A stretch of DNA of 64,000 nucleotides. It comes from Mangifera indica (lineage: Eukaryota > Streptophyta > Magnoliopsida > Sapindales > Anacardiaceae). The stretch spans positions 28,071,463 through 28,135,462 of the forward strand of contig NC_058137.1 of assembly GCF_011075055.1 (NCBI RefSeq), read 5' to 3'. The position numbers and the translations under genes are program-made. Shown here in pieces: positions 32,446-45,164 of this stretch. How positions within the stretch are numbered: position 1 is the first letter of the stretch; every line of letters starts with the position of its first letter. Under the pieces are notes generated by a model. That model was given only the letters and a program-made list of their open reading frames with translations, was not told the DNA's origin and made no database searches.

Positions 32446-34088
32446 TCAATATCCTGTTGGGTACTCGCAATTCCCACCAAAATCTGCAGCATTCAAACCA
32501 AAATTTAATTAAAGTAAATATTTCTGATTAGTAATTAATTAAAAAAGTGTAGAGATTTGATAGAGTGCTTACCAGGCTGTTCCTTCACTACGCGGGCTGT
32601 CCCACCAAAGTCGCACGATCCAGCCTTACGTCCCTGCTTCTGATAGTAGCTATTGAAGGCGTATGATGCATGTGCTTCTAACGTGTTGGGATCGTAACAC
32701 GTGGCCCCTTGTTGAATTGGACGGCAATCAGCCGCTCCTTCCCCACACGCGTAATCTAGTGCAGTTTGCAGCTTGTTCGCATCAACATTAGCATTTGCCA
32801 CGCACCAAGTCTGGGCCTGGGTCGGGCTTGGGGTTGAAGTCGGGGTTTGGGTCTCATACGTACCTGTTGAAGCCGTTGGGACTATGGGATCCGGGCTAGT
32901 TGTCGGGCTCGGAACTTGAACGTGGTTTGTAGTTGCATTACCAGACTGCCCTTCGCTTTCTGCATATGGCATATCATACACTTCCTCTTCGCTGGGGTAA
33001 AACAGACCATAGTTCCTTTCTGAGGTCGGACCCGGTTTCAGATTTTCGTTGAACAAAGCGAACAAATAAACGTTGAGTGGATTATTTGGTCTGACAGGGG
33101 TCCCACCACCGGAGTGAACTCTGAGCATTAGATTTCCGTTATACGACGCTGCATTCTCCTTGCTGGCGCCAATCTCATTCTCGTCCCCGAGCGAAGGCCA
33201 CCCGGTTTCTGTAACGGTCAACTTCACGTCGTTGAAACCGATCGCTGACATAGCAGCGTAAACGGCGTCCACTTGGGCTTCAAACATGTTAGAATATTTC
33301 AAACCGTTACCCGAATCCACCACACCCGGGTTGTTTTTAAACAAAGCATAATCTAACGATATATCTTTTGAGTCCGCTGAGTAAGCGAAAAACGGGTAAA
33401 TGTTAACCATAACATATGACCCGGATTTACGTAACAATTCTAACATGGGTTTAATGACCGGGACCAATTCGGGTTTAAAAATACCCGCGGAAGCCGGGTA
33501 CGAGTTGTTCAAGGCGCTTAGAGCTATCGGAGAAGACACTTTAATAGCAGAATCGAGCTTATATTTAACCAAAGAGTTGTAAATGTTTGTCATAGCAGGT
33601 ACGAGAAACGGTGTCGTGTTCTTCGGATCGACGAAAACCTCATTACCTACTGCAATGGCTTCAATGTTAGTAGCGGGGTAGAATTTACTGATGTTGAGTT
33701 GAACCCAGTTGTCGGCAAATGATTGGTCGTTCGCGGCGTTGGAGAGAACCTCGTTGGGAAGTGCGACGACGACGCTTATGCCGGAGTTCGCGAATGCAGT
33801 AAGTACAGTTGAGTCAGTGTCGTAGAGCTTGACTTTGGTTACGCCTTTCGACTGTAAAAGCTTCACCACTTGCGGCGGCGGCGGTAAGTTGTCCGCCACT
33901 CTGCCATAATTTATTCCCACAAATCCACTGTCTGCAAAATGAAAAAAAAAATTGGAAAAAAAAATGTAGCTTTCGTGCAAATCAATGAAGAAAGTTGAGT
34001 ACTTACCTGCAGAAGCGAAGTTTGAGAGAAGCAAGAAGAAGAAGAAGAAGGAGAAAGCTATGGTCGCCATAGCCATAGCCAGCGCCAT
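32446..34088 (-). CDS. glucan endo-1,3-beta-glucosidase (GH17 with X8/CBM43 domain)
   Basis: Three coding exons on the minus strand: 34088-34007, 33931-32573 and 32483-32446, all GT-AG; 492 residues. A signal peptide (about 1-27) is followed by a GH17 barrel (GINYGRVADNLP; acid/base Glu in AVGNEVF; nucleophile Glu in TVTETGWPS), a Ser/Thr/Pro linker (about residues 375-405) and a Cys-rich X8 domain (WCVANANVDANKLQTALDYA to the last Cys in FGGNCEYPTGY). It hydrolyses beta-1,3-glucan (callose) in the wall or at plasmodesmata. The C-terminus lacks a hydrophobic GPI signal, so it is probably secreted. The first intron (75 nt) is in frame and free of stops, so retention would insert 25 residues after the signal peptide. 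From memory the Arabidopsis counterpart in this syntenic block is At5g55180. Confidence 0.93.
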
Positions 34089-34131
34089 TGTATTTCTATT
34101 TCTATTTTATTTTTCTGGTTTTTGTTATTGA

Positions 34132-34141
34132 ATTTATAGAG
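34132..34141 (-). promoter_or_regulatory. putative TATA box of the GH17 gene
   Basis: Minus-strand TCTATAAATTC lies about 45 bp before the ATG. Two CACGTG G-boxes (34208-34213 and 34252-34257) lie further upstream and could bind bZIP or bHLH factors (light or ABA response), which is inference from the motif only. Confidence 0.45.
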
Positions 34142-37100
34142 AAATTTAGTAGATCGACCTGAGAGTGGGGTGAGTGGGGGAGATATGGAGAGGGTGATGG
34201 GAGGGCCCACGTGACAAAAAAAACGGAAATTGATCCTAATTTTAGGCCGTACACGTGGTTTGATTGGTTGCAGTTTCAGGGATCAATGGTTGGTTGCCTA
34301 ATTGGGGTATTTAGGTGAATTTTCGAACGTTGGCTTGGCATGAACCCGAAAGACAAAAAAAGAAATGACCGTTGGATTGGCCAGCTTTCCTCTTTAAATT
34401 CCTTTTAATGGCTACAAATATAATTAGTTGGTAAATTGTTAAATTAGTTGGCCAGAATTGATGTATTTTGGATTCTTCATTTAGTAATAATTAAATATCA
34501 ATAATCAAATCTATGATAATTAAGAAAAGTCAATTGATTATTTGAAGAAATACCTTCATAATTAGGGTTTTTTATCTCCACCACAAGCCTTAGTCAAAAA
34601 AAATAAATTCGTATTGATTATACAATTATAATATATTAATACCGTGGAACCTAAACCTTTATGGGTAGAGTTGAATCATTAAATTAGAAAACTCGAATAG
34701 ATTAATTCTATAACATATGATTAGGATCCTCAGTTACAATACATATATATCATAAAGCACTAATATGGGTAGAGAATATATATCAAAAGATGTTAATCAT
34801 GATAATTAAATGCAATTAATGAATATTTATAGATAGATTTATTTTTTTAAAATTTTATGATAAGGTTCATACAAGAACACTTAGCAACGAAGTATAAACC
34901 AAATCTGTTGGCTTATTTGTCTGCTTCTTAATGGAAGGAACAATTGAATATAGTTAATATATGTTATGTCAATTGCTTTCGATATTACATGATCTTTGTT
35001 TGTCTTATTTCATAATATAAACGTTGAGAATAATAATATGAGAGTGATTAATTGATTAAGATTATGACAAGAGCGAGATGGGGTCGGTATTGTTATTTGT
35101 CAACTTGTCACAAGCTTTTCCAGCAATTGCTAGGAGACGAAATAAAATTTCCCACTTGAGGATATGAATTTTTAATGTAGATAGTCTACCTAATAAGTCT
35201 TCCTTGTATATGTTACGAAACCCTGAAGGAAAAACAAACAAAAAAGTACATAAATATTCAACACAAAAATATAAATATTTACGTGAGAAACCACGGATAG
35301 ACAATGGAAACAATTTCTCCATGAACTAAAAATATTACGGAATAAAAAAAAATTATTTGATATGGGTAGTCATAATGAACATTTATGGTGAGTTGTATTT
35401 ATTTTACTATTACCTGTTGTGTTCATTTAAGTGTAATAAAATTTTTATCCGTTGATAAATCTTTTGAAAAACCATATCTGGAATTCGTCGTTCTTGAAGT
35501 TAGATAACTTCTTACATAATTCAGGTCATTACTATACAAAACTATATTTATATTGTATATGTAGCTTTCCTTGTAAGGTTGGAGTGTTTTACTTTACTTC
35601 CTCAAGTGAACAAATATATGTGTCAGTATGAACCCTAATTAGGATTGAAGACCTTGGTTTCAGCTTGAGATTTGAACAGTGAGAGAGAGCTGCCATTTTG
35701 GTTGTTCTGATGTGGTGAAGAAATAAGAGGAGATGGCAAGAGAATCAATGGCATCATTTCATCCATGACTAACTTCCACAGCTGCTTTGAAATTTGACAA
35801 AGTTGTGTATATCTATGAACGCCCCTATATTATTTGTGTGTCGGGTGACCCAAACAAATTACCAACTCAATATTATTCCATACACCGGATAAGCCAACCG
35901 ACTTAACCCTACAAGCATATATAAGATTTTTAGATGTCGGTTGCGAGACTCAAACCTAAGAATGTTTGTATTGTTTAATAGCAAATTTGTCATCAGACTG
36001 AATTTTTTTATTAATTCAATTTAATATATGTATATATAATTTAAATTATATTATTAGTATTACCAATCCGATTGTTCAATTAGATCAATTAAAACCCAAA
36101 TCGATTCTTTTATCAAATCAATATCTGAATCATATTTAAAAATTTTGATAAAAACAAATCATGCCTTTGTATAAACATGTTTGGTTCAAGATGAATATCT
36201 CTCATTTTGAGTTGACCATAACCATCATTATTGAAATACATATACTTATCTAAGAATAACCTGATGTTTATAAACAAATTTAGGTTCTCATTTATTTAAT
36301 AATATGTAATGAGAAAATATTCATATATTGACTTTAGGATTGAATTCAATTTAGACTGAATCCAAATAAGACCTATAATAAATATTTGAATTGACTCAAA
36401 CATCATTGTTTAGATCAATTCAAACTCAACCTATTCTATAAAAACAAGTCTAATATTTAACGTAAACTTTACTTGTTCAATCCAACTTCATATTTAAATT
36501 CCAATAACTTAAATGGCATCTAGCCTAATCAACTTATAATAAACTATAACAAATGCTTTCAATGTAATGTTTGTGTAATGTTTCATATTATAAAATCATT
36601 AGTAATACAAATTTATTAATTGAAAAATATTTCTTCCATTGTTTATCAATGATAATCAACCAAGCAAAATGTCGAAATGGACCCAATTGATGATGAAACC
36701 TTGGTTGGAGACTTGAATTACACTCAAAGAAGATGAGCATGAAGATAATATTATTAAGTGATTAGAAAAGTTAATAAAGGTAATTAATTAGGCATGACTT
36801 AGGAGACAGAAATGTTGAAAAGGACTACGGCTTTTTAGAACCTGCCCTCGACAAATACGTCAAATAGTTGGTAAGTACAGTTGAGAAATTTGAGGCGGCT
36901 ATAAATTATAATAAAGTTTTTGAAATTAATTATGATTTCAATCAATGTGTTCACAAGAAAATGTCAATAAATCCAACTCCATTTTGACTTTTTTCTTCTC
37001 AAGCGTGTTCTTTGGGCTACCTTCTCTTAGGTATTATGGCCCTCCATTCAATCATCTTCCCTTCTTTCAATATAATTCAGGAAGCACAAATTTGTCTTAT

Positions 37101-40100
37101 AATGGAAGACACTTGCCTTCCTTCCCGCTGCTAATTGATATGTTTAGTTCAGACTAGTAAGAAGTAATCCTGATGCATTATGGTACCAACAATAAAGATT
37201 AGATTATTAACTTTGGTATTCATATGGTGTGAAATAAATTAATGTGATGAAGATATATCATACAGTAGTTTTCTAATATGGTTCGACTTATTACTAAAAC
37301 GTTTACGTTTATGATCATGATATTAATGACTTTAGAATAATACTTTAATAAAATATGTATAAAAATATAAGAAAAATATTATCGGAATGATTTAAATTTT
37401 TAAAAATATTCCTGAAAAGAGTTGTTGAATTTTATAAAAACTTTTTCAACTAACTTACGATGATAACTATGACATTTTAAGTATATGATAGTTGATTTTT
37501 ATGTTTTTCGACTTTTCTCTCTTCCTCTTTCTCATTTCCCTTGAACAAAATTTCCTCTCTTTATAATATAGGATCTAAGAAAGAGATTATAATATTATCA
37601 ATTATATTGAAATTTAAATTCAAATAATAACTTTTTAATTTATTTTATTTGAAAGATAAATAAACATCAAGAGTTAATAAAGTAACAAATTATTATATTT
37701 TATTGTAGACAAATAACACGGAATGAATGTTAATTAGTAAATTATATTCTCTCCACGAAGAATGTCTATTCACAAATCAAAGCACGAGTCATTGCTTTTA
37801 TAGTTTGTTTCTTCTCGGAAAGGTGTTCCACGGCTAGGCAAGTATAACTAATGTATTGTTCTAATAATAAGATACATCTCACACGGTATATGACTAGGGC
37901 AAATGGGCCAACTATGTTGTCATATTATGTAAATTTAAGGATTAATTTGCCTTTTAGAATTTGTGGTTTGTTTGTGAATTTAAGAGTGAAAATAAATGTC
38001 AAATAAATGCATAGAGGTCGGCAGATTTCTGTTCACCAAAAAAATAGGGCAAAGGAGAGGTGGTGGTAGTTCACTTTGGTTGCCTACACTGGTCGACTTC
38101 TTCTAAGGGATTTTGAAATAGGAGTTTTATGAATGCATTGAATTGATGACTAAATTAATTTTTATGAACCGTTTTGTATCTTGTAATTTATGGGCAGGCA
38201 GGCAGGCTGCCACATATTATAAGCTCAATTTCTTTCTTTACAAAGTTTCAACCATTCCCACTATGTGAAAAATAGGCAAGAGTCCATAGTTGAAATCAAA
38301 TAGAGATCACTTAGTGGTGGGGAGGTGATTGCATTTGAGGTCAGGAATTCTTATAGGAATAGTAAAGTTGAATGAAAGAGAAAGTGTCATGATAGCAAGA
38401 GCATGGATTACTAAAGGCCTAATTTGATGTTTTGGGCCAATCCAGATATTGGGCTCTGTCTCCCGTAGGATTTGGAGAAAATAAAACTTGGGCTGGGCTA
38501 CCCAGACTTTGATAGAAAGGAATATGAGATTTAAGGATGGATTTGTCTTAACTGAACCCAAATAAAGGTTAGTTTGACTGAACTTTATTTAAATCTAAAA
38601 TGGTTAGTTTAAACTAATAAACAGTAACACTAAAAATGAATCATCAATATCGATTTTAAGTTAAATTCAAGCTTTATGAGCTAATCCTTCTTCAATCGAG
38701 TCTAATTCATGCTAGCTCGACTCAAATCCATCTTTATCTAAGACTTAGTTTATAAGTCTGAAATTTTAAATAAATGTCTTTTAGGTGATGGGTATAACTA
38801 TTTCATTAAATACTTTTTAAAAAAATTATAAGCTTCAGTTTGTTCAATTTAGAGACATTTAAATAGTTGTTAAATTTAGGGAAAAAACAAACGAAAGTTT
38901 CAATTTATTTATTTAATTTACAAACACTAAATAATAACTTTCTTTAGAGACATGTATTATGAAGTTTTTCAATAAAACTATATGTACTAAGATTTAAATA
39001 TCAAATTAGGTACTTAAATAATACATTATCACGTAATTAAATGATTTTAAATTAACGATAAAATAACACTCAATCAATATAATAATGGATTTAATCTCAC
39101 ACAAACAATACTTAATTTAATATTGGTTTAAATCTAAATAAATCAGCTCAAAATCAATAAACTAAAACTCAAATTTTACTCAAAAATAATATAACTTTAA
39201 ATTTGATTTTAGTTAATTTAAACTTAAATATTTAAATTAATTCAAATTTAATTCATTTATAAAAATGAATTCATTCCTTTATTCAAACTTAGTGCATTCA
39301 ATGCTTTGTCAAATAGTTCAATCAAACCCAAACCTAAACAAGGCTAGTATAATTGGCCAGGATTTGGCCTGACCAAACTGGATCCAAGTTGTCACTCTAG
39401 CCATGGGGAAGGCAGTGTCTAAGTCAATTGACAATCAGACTGAATGACTATGGTCAAATCGATGATCTATTTAGAGATAATTTTATCTCCTTCGTTTTGT
39501 TTAAGGGTCAAACTGATATATACTTAAGAATGAATTTATCGTTTTCATTTTATGCAGAGACCAAAATGATATTTTTTAGGAAGTATAAAATGAAGATGAA
39601 AAGTCACACAAAAAAAAAAAAAAAAACCATATCTGCAAATAAAGCATCAATTGGGTCGGGTTAGCCCACGACCCAGCCCATAGGTTATCCAGTGTGAGTC
39701 ACCTAGGCCTGTGAATTAGTCTATTATTGTTGACGATTTAAAATTTTTTTTTAATTTGAAGTGTTGTGTGGTATAATTTAAAATATTTTTAAAAAAAGTT
39801 AACAACTGGTGTGACCCTATATATTTAAGGTTGGGTCGTGAGCCTCTACTTTCATCAAGTCAACTCGACCCATAAAACCTCCTACTATGTGGGTCTTACG
39901 CTAGACCCAATCCGACCCACTATTGCTTCTAACAGCAAACCACACAAATCTTAACTATTAATTTTCTTTGTGACAACCCTTTTTTATGTCAATTTTGTCA
40001 TTTTCAATTCATCCCGACATCAATATTGTCATTTTTAGTTTCATCTCATATCAATCTTCTTTTCGATCTCTTCTCTCGGCCCACACTAATTTTATCAGTT

Positions 40101-40754
40101 TTAATTACATCTAACGCCAATCTTCTTTTCAATAGTTTTTCCCAAAGCTGATCTCACCAAGTCTAGTTATTTTTTATATTTGTCTTATCACACTTTCGAC
40201 AACTCATTCTCAAAGTTGATTCGGTGACTTAGCCACAATATGATACAACTTTTTTAATTGAATAGTGGTTCATCCACGATCCGCCTGTAGGTGCTGCTCA
40301 AACCCGTTGAAGGTTATTAAAAGCATGACTTTTGCGTGGCCTCGACCTTGCCCAGGTCATAGTTGGCTAGGTCAAACCAAATATGACCTTGATTTGGCTT
40401 GGTCAAGCCAGACAGTAGCCTTTACAAACTTCATATATGGCAAGAGAAAAAGTCAAGGTCTATTTTTCTTTCTTAGAATTATGTTTTTAATTTTTTTTTT
40501 CTAAAATTGAAATAAAAATGATTACCGTTTTTTACCTTTTAAGTAAAATATTTACTGAATTTTTTTAATCATAAAACCAGTTTTTCCCCTTTCTATTTAA
40601 ATTATTTTATTAATTTTGTCTTTCCTAATTTATTATTAGAACTAAAAAACAAAATCAGTTGGTTAGCCACAAGAACAAAGCTGCCTTAATATAGTATTTA
40701 TATAATTATTTTAATTAATAAATAACACACATATTTTAATTAGTAATTAATTAT
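34142..40754. other. gene-poor intergenic region
   Basis: About 6.6 kb without a supported gene. It is AT-rich, with degenerate copies of an AATTCAAATTTAAACTCAA-like family (36330-36520, 38570-39330). A G-rich block (39650-39940) carries repeated GGGTCGG / CGACCCA motifs, possibly a decayed MITE; there is a poly-A tract near 39608. A 35-codon minus-strand ORF at 35588-35696 (MAALSHCSNLKLKPRSS) looks like a transit-peptide exon but has no continuation. The 70-codon plus ORF at 36945-37157 is unrecognised and probably chance. Confidence 0.6.
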
Positions 40755-40763
40755 GCATAAATA
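40755..40763 (+). promoter_or_regulatory. putative TATA box of the GH9 gene
   Basis: CATAAATAG, 77 bp before the ATG at 40832. Confidence 0.4.
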
Positions 40764-40831
40764 GAACAAATTAAATCTCTCAACTGCAGAGAGGAGATCA
40801 ATACAGAGAGAGATTGTGTGTGGAGGAAGAA

Positions 40832-43712
40832 ATGAAAGCCAAAATACGAAAGCAAAAGCAGCAGCCATGCATGGTTGTGTTAAAACTTTGCATAATTTTT
40901 GCCATTTTACCTTTAAACCAATCTCTCTCATTCAACTACACTCAAGCCCTCTCCAAGAGCCTCCTCTACTTTGAGTCACAACGCTCCGGCCGCCTCCCCC
41001 ACCACCAGCGAGTCACCTGGCGCCACCACTCCGCCCTCACCGATGGCCTCGAACAAGGAGTAAGCGTCCCTTCATTTCTCTACTCTACTGGCAATGTTAT
41101 GTTCGATGGTGTTACAAAATTTTGTGTTTGTAGGTGGACTTGGTGGGAGGATATTATGATGCTGGTGACAATGTGAAGTTTGGTTTCCCTATGGCATTCA
41201 CTATAACAATGCTCTCTTGGGCAGTCATTGAGTACGGCGGAGATATTGCTACCGCCGGTGAGTATGACCACGCGGTGGAGGCCATCAAGTGGGGGACGGA
41301 TTATTTCATCAAAGCTCATACTCAACCTAATGAATTATGGGTTGAGGTACATTTTTCAAAGCGTCTTGAGCTTGTTTAATTATGTCTTATTATATTATTA
41401 TTATTATCGATAAAACTACGTCTAGATCTAATATATTTAGACACAGTACATAAAATACATATACAAATATATTTTGATGATTTTAAAGCAAGAATAAATA
41501 ATATTTAATAACATGATTATACATAATCTGTGTACTTATTTTATATATTCAAAATATATACACATAGTATTACTCTTTTATTATCGCTAATGGTAAATAC
41601 TTATTTAGGTTGGCGACGGAGACACCGATCACTACTGTTGGCAGAGGCCGGAGGATATGACAACTTCACGGCGGGCATACAAGGTGGACGAGCAGAACCC
41701 GGGATCAGATGTGGCAGGGGAGACCGCAGCAGCAATGGCGGCAGCATCAATTGTGTTTAGGAAACAAAACCCACGTTACTCTAAGCTACTATTGCACCAT
41801 GCAAAACAGGTAATAAAGTTTGTTAAGATTAGGTTAAATAATTACCAAAAACTTGAGGGTTTAGAGAGGACTGGTTCAACTAATTGTGACTCTTGAAGAT
41901 TTAATTAGTATTTGATTTGCGTGCAGTTGTTTGAATTTGGTGACAAGTTCAGAGGGAAATATGATAATAGCATTGAGATAGTGAGGGGTTACTATCCGTC
42001 GGTGAGTGGGTTCATGGATGAGTTGTTGTGGGCTGCTTTGTGGCTGTACAAGGCCACCGACATGGAGGTTTATTTGAAGTATGTGCTGGAAAATGGGCAT
42101 CCCTTTGGTGGGATCACTTGGGCCATTACTGAATTTAGCTGGGATGTTAAGTATGCTGGTGTTCAGGTCATTGCTTCCATGGTAAAAGCATTCTCTTCCT
42201 CGCTTTCTTAATCTGTTTCTTGATGTTTGATTATATATAGTATTGATACAATGTATATTTTATAATACTGGTGAGAATTTCCTTGTACGTACATGTCCAT
42301 ACCCAATTTGTTTAATTTCCAATCAATGTTGGGTGCTCAACCATCCTCACCAATTTGTCCATTAACTAGGTCAATCAAAGAATTAGAAGCAAACTCCCCT
42401 CAATTAACCAGGTCTAACGGGGAGTAAGAAACAACCTCCCCTCAACTGAGTCTTCATTTGAGCTTCCTGAATCAAGCAAAGCAACCTTCCTTCAATTGGG
42501 CCTTCTTTTAAGCTTCTTGAATCAAGCCAAACTCGAAGTAAGAAGCAACTTCCCCTGATCTGGACCTTCAGCTGAGCCTTTTGAACCAGGCCGAATGGGG
42601 AGTAAAAAGCAACCTCCTCTCAATAGGGTTTTCATCTGAGCTTCCTTAACCAAACCAACCTGAGATTTAAGAAGTAACTTCCCTCCAGCCAGGCTTCTTT
42701 TGAACCTCTTGAACCAAATCAAACAGGAAGTAAGAAGCAATCTCCACTCAACTGGGTCTTTATCTAAACCTCCTAAACCAAGTCAAATGGCGAGTAAGAA
42801 GCAACATTCCTTCAACTGGGCCTTCATATGATTTTCCTGAACCAAGACAACCATATTCACGAGCCTCCTGTATCAGGCTAAGCAGAAAATAAGAAAAAAC
42901 CTTCCCTAAACAGAGACTTTGGATTACTAGGGTGGAATTGGAGAGTGCCAACAAACATAGATGGGGTTCTCGGTTATCAAAAAAAAAAACACATACAAAT
43001 ATTTGCGACCAAAACATTGGTCAGATTGAGATTCATGACGCTATTCTTTGTGTTTCAGTTGAGGGAAGAGAAGCACAAGAAGGAGAACAGGCTAGCACTA
43101 GAACAATACCGTTCAAAGGCAGAGTATTATCTTTGTGCATGCCTCAACAAGAACAATGACACTAACGTGCATCGCACACCCGGGGGCTTATTGTACATCC
43201 GCCAATGGAACAACATGCAGTACGTATCAACGACGTCGTTTCTGCTCACAATTTACAGTGATTATCTTCACTCCACAAATCAGACGCTCAAATGTGATCG
43301 TGCCATTTTGACCCCACAAGAAATTTTTGCCTTTGCCAAATCACAGGCTGATTACATCTTGGGCTCTAATCCAATGGCTATGAGTTACTTGGTTGGCCAC
43401 GGCTTAAATTTCCCTCAGAGGGTGCACCACAGAGGAGCCTCTATTGAATCATACAAAGAGAATAAGGGTTTTATTGGGTGCACTGAAGGGTTTGATAATT
43501 GGTTCGCACGGCCTGATCCTAACCCTAATGTTGTTGTTGGAGCCCTGGTTGGAGGGCCAGATGAGAACGATCAATTTAGAGATCAACGATCAAATTTCCA
43601 GCAGACGGAGGCATGCACGTATAATACGGCGGCTGTTGTCGGAGTTTTAGCTAAATTACATAGATTGTACAGTCATCAGTCACATGATAGTCCTTTGATT
43701 GTTTCTAACTAA
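40832..43712 (+). CDS. endoglucanase, glycosyl hydrolase family 9
   Basis: Five exons: 40832-41059, 41134-41346, 41609-41809, 41927-42181 and 43059-43712; 516 residues; every junction is GT-AG and keeps frame. The ATG at 40832 is the first one in the frame. A hydrophobic N-terminus ([14 protein letters not shown]) is a likely signal peptide. GH9 landmarks are [20 protein letters not shown], catalytic Asp pair in GGYYDAGDN (about 85 and 88), [18 protein letters not shown]-type [17 protein letters not shown], catalytic-site His in VHHRGAS (about 422) and Glu in QQTEACTYN (about 481). It acts on cellulose or other beta-1,4-glucans in the wall during expansion or abscission. No C-terminal CBM49 and no long cytosolic anchor, so a class B secreted form is most likely. 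Intron 4 holds a minisatellite. Confidence 0.93.
42361..42850. repeat. degenerate ~64-bp minisatellite in GH9 intron 4
   Basis: About seven or eight imperfect units. The landmark AGTAAGAAGCAAC-like core recurs near 42423, 42537, 42601, 42665, 42729 and 42793, mostly 64 bp apart. Each core is followed by CTCAACTGGGCCTTCA and then TTCCTGAACCAAG-like sequence. The units have drifted considerably, so the array is old. Confidence 0.85.
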
Positions 43713-44688
43713 TACAGGTTTTATCCATTGATATGAAACCTAGGTCAAAGCCGGTTGTGAATGCGTTCAACCAATGTTATACCCCGTCTTAGTCATTAGA
43801 TAGAATTGACCTAAAATTGAATCGATGTAAAACAATATCAAAATACAACTCAATATTTCGGATCATTGGATTTTGAATTTATTTTATTTATTGATGACCT
43901 TTGAATTGGGATCCTTTTTGTTTGTTTTATATATGCTATATTGTAATTAGATTTTAGACTTGGATGAATCAATAGAAACGTAAAAGAGTCAGTTCAAAAT
44001 TAATGACTATGACTCGAACTTAATTCAAAAATAATAAAACTTTGCATGCTATCTAAATTACTTTAAACTCGGTTTGTTTATAAAAACAAATCTAATCTTT
44101 TACTTGAACTCAACTCGTTCTATTCAAATTCAAATTCAAACTCTAACAATTTGAATCTAATTCAATCCTAATCGTACCTTCCTAAACTGAATGCTTCCTT
44201 ATTCAAGTTGGTTTATAATAACATAGAATGATCAACAGTTCAACATAGAACAGAATTGGCAATCACTAATACATAAAAATTATGAACATATTTTAAGCGA
44301 TTACAAATCGATAAAACTACATAGCCAAAGTTTTGAACAAACAATTAGGTGCACATATGATATATCATCATATGATTAGATGATTTTGAATTTAAAAAAA
44401 ATAACACTCAATCACAAGATGACACATCGTTTGGATATCCAATTATATACTCAAAACTATATGCACATAGCATTCCTCATCGCAAAGCATTACAGGATTT
44501 TGATCTCAGAAACAATCAATTCCACAACCAGGTATAAAAAAAGAGCTTGCGTCTAACACGAAAAATATAGTTAAAATAGACTTTAGCAGAGTTTATCAAA
44601 GTAACATGAGGCAGAAATTTGAACAGAAACAGAATTCCTTAGAAAACAAGAGGTGGAAGAGCAAGCCTGAGAAAATTTTCCAATGTTG
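43713..44688. other. convergent spacer GH9 to L30
   Basis: 3' regions of two convergent genes. From about 43960 to 44230 it is a copy of the AT-rich TCAAATTCAAATTCAAACTC family seen elsewhere. No gene. Confidence 0.6.
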
Positions 44689-45138
44689 CTAACTAGATTT
44701 AGTTACAGATCTTGGGACATGACTACTGACCAAAGGGGGGCGTAAAGCTTGGTGATTGAACAACTTCTCTTTGCGAGCCTTGTACATCTCTTCTGTCTCG
44801 ATCACAACCAACCTTTTTACCTGTGCAACAACATCAAGATTATATAAATCGAAGCAAAGATACCAGCAAGAGACTAAAGAAAACTAAGAGATAGCAAAAT
44901 GTCCCCGGCAAAGCTAGAATAAATTCATTCAAAATTTGTTGTATACCTGTTCAAGCATTCCCCTGGCCGAAGGAGTGTTCCTTTGCACAACAGTGCGGTT
45001 GCATTTGCCAAGGCCTAATGCCTCTATAGTGCGCCTATGAAGCCTCCTTGTGCCCGGCATCCCCCTCACAAGCGTTATATATAGTTTAGGGCTCCATTCA
45101 ATCGGAACGCAAGCTTTGAAAGCTTTAAAAGCATTCAT
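44689..45138 (-). CDS. ribosomal protein L30 family (uL30, organellar type)
   Basis: Two coding exons, 45138-44947 and 44820-44689; 107 residues. The core WSPKLYITLVRGMPGTRRLH followed by LGLGKCNRTV and GMLEQVKRLVVIE is the uL30 fold, a component of the large ribosomal subunit. The C-terminal extension (EEMYKARKEKLFNHQALRPP) matches, from memory, the plant mitochondrial-type L30 encoded by At5g55140. No obvious cleavable presequence is present. The intron splits exactly after Gln64. The 5' leader is probably interrupted by a long intron (see 45165-46205). Confidence 0.9.
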
Positions 45139-45164
45139 TTCTCTCTTGCTCCACTGACACTCCT

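Noticed and set aside
36945..37157. 70-residue plus-strand ORF
   Set aside because: No signal, domain or splice context was recognised; it is probably a chance ORF in AT-rich DNA.
42932..43058. Coding extension of GH9 exon 5 upstream of 43059
   Set aside because: The frame is open, but the TTTCAG acceptor at 43053-43058 joins precisely to the conserved VIASM and LREEKHK context. The upstream part is intron.
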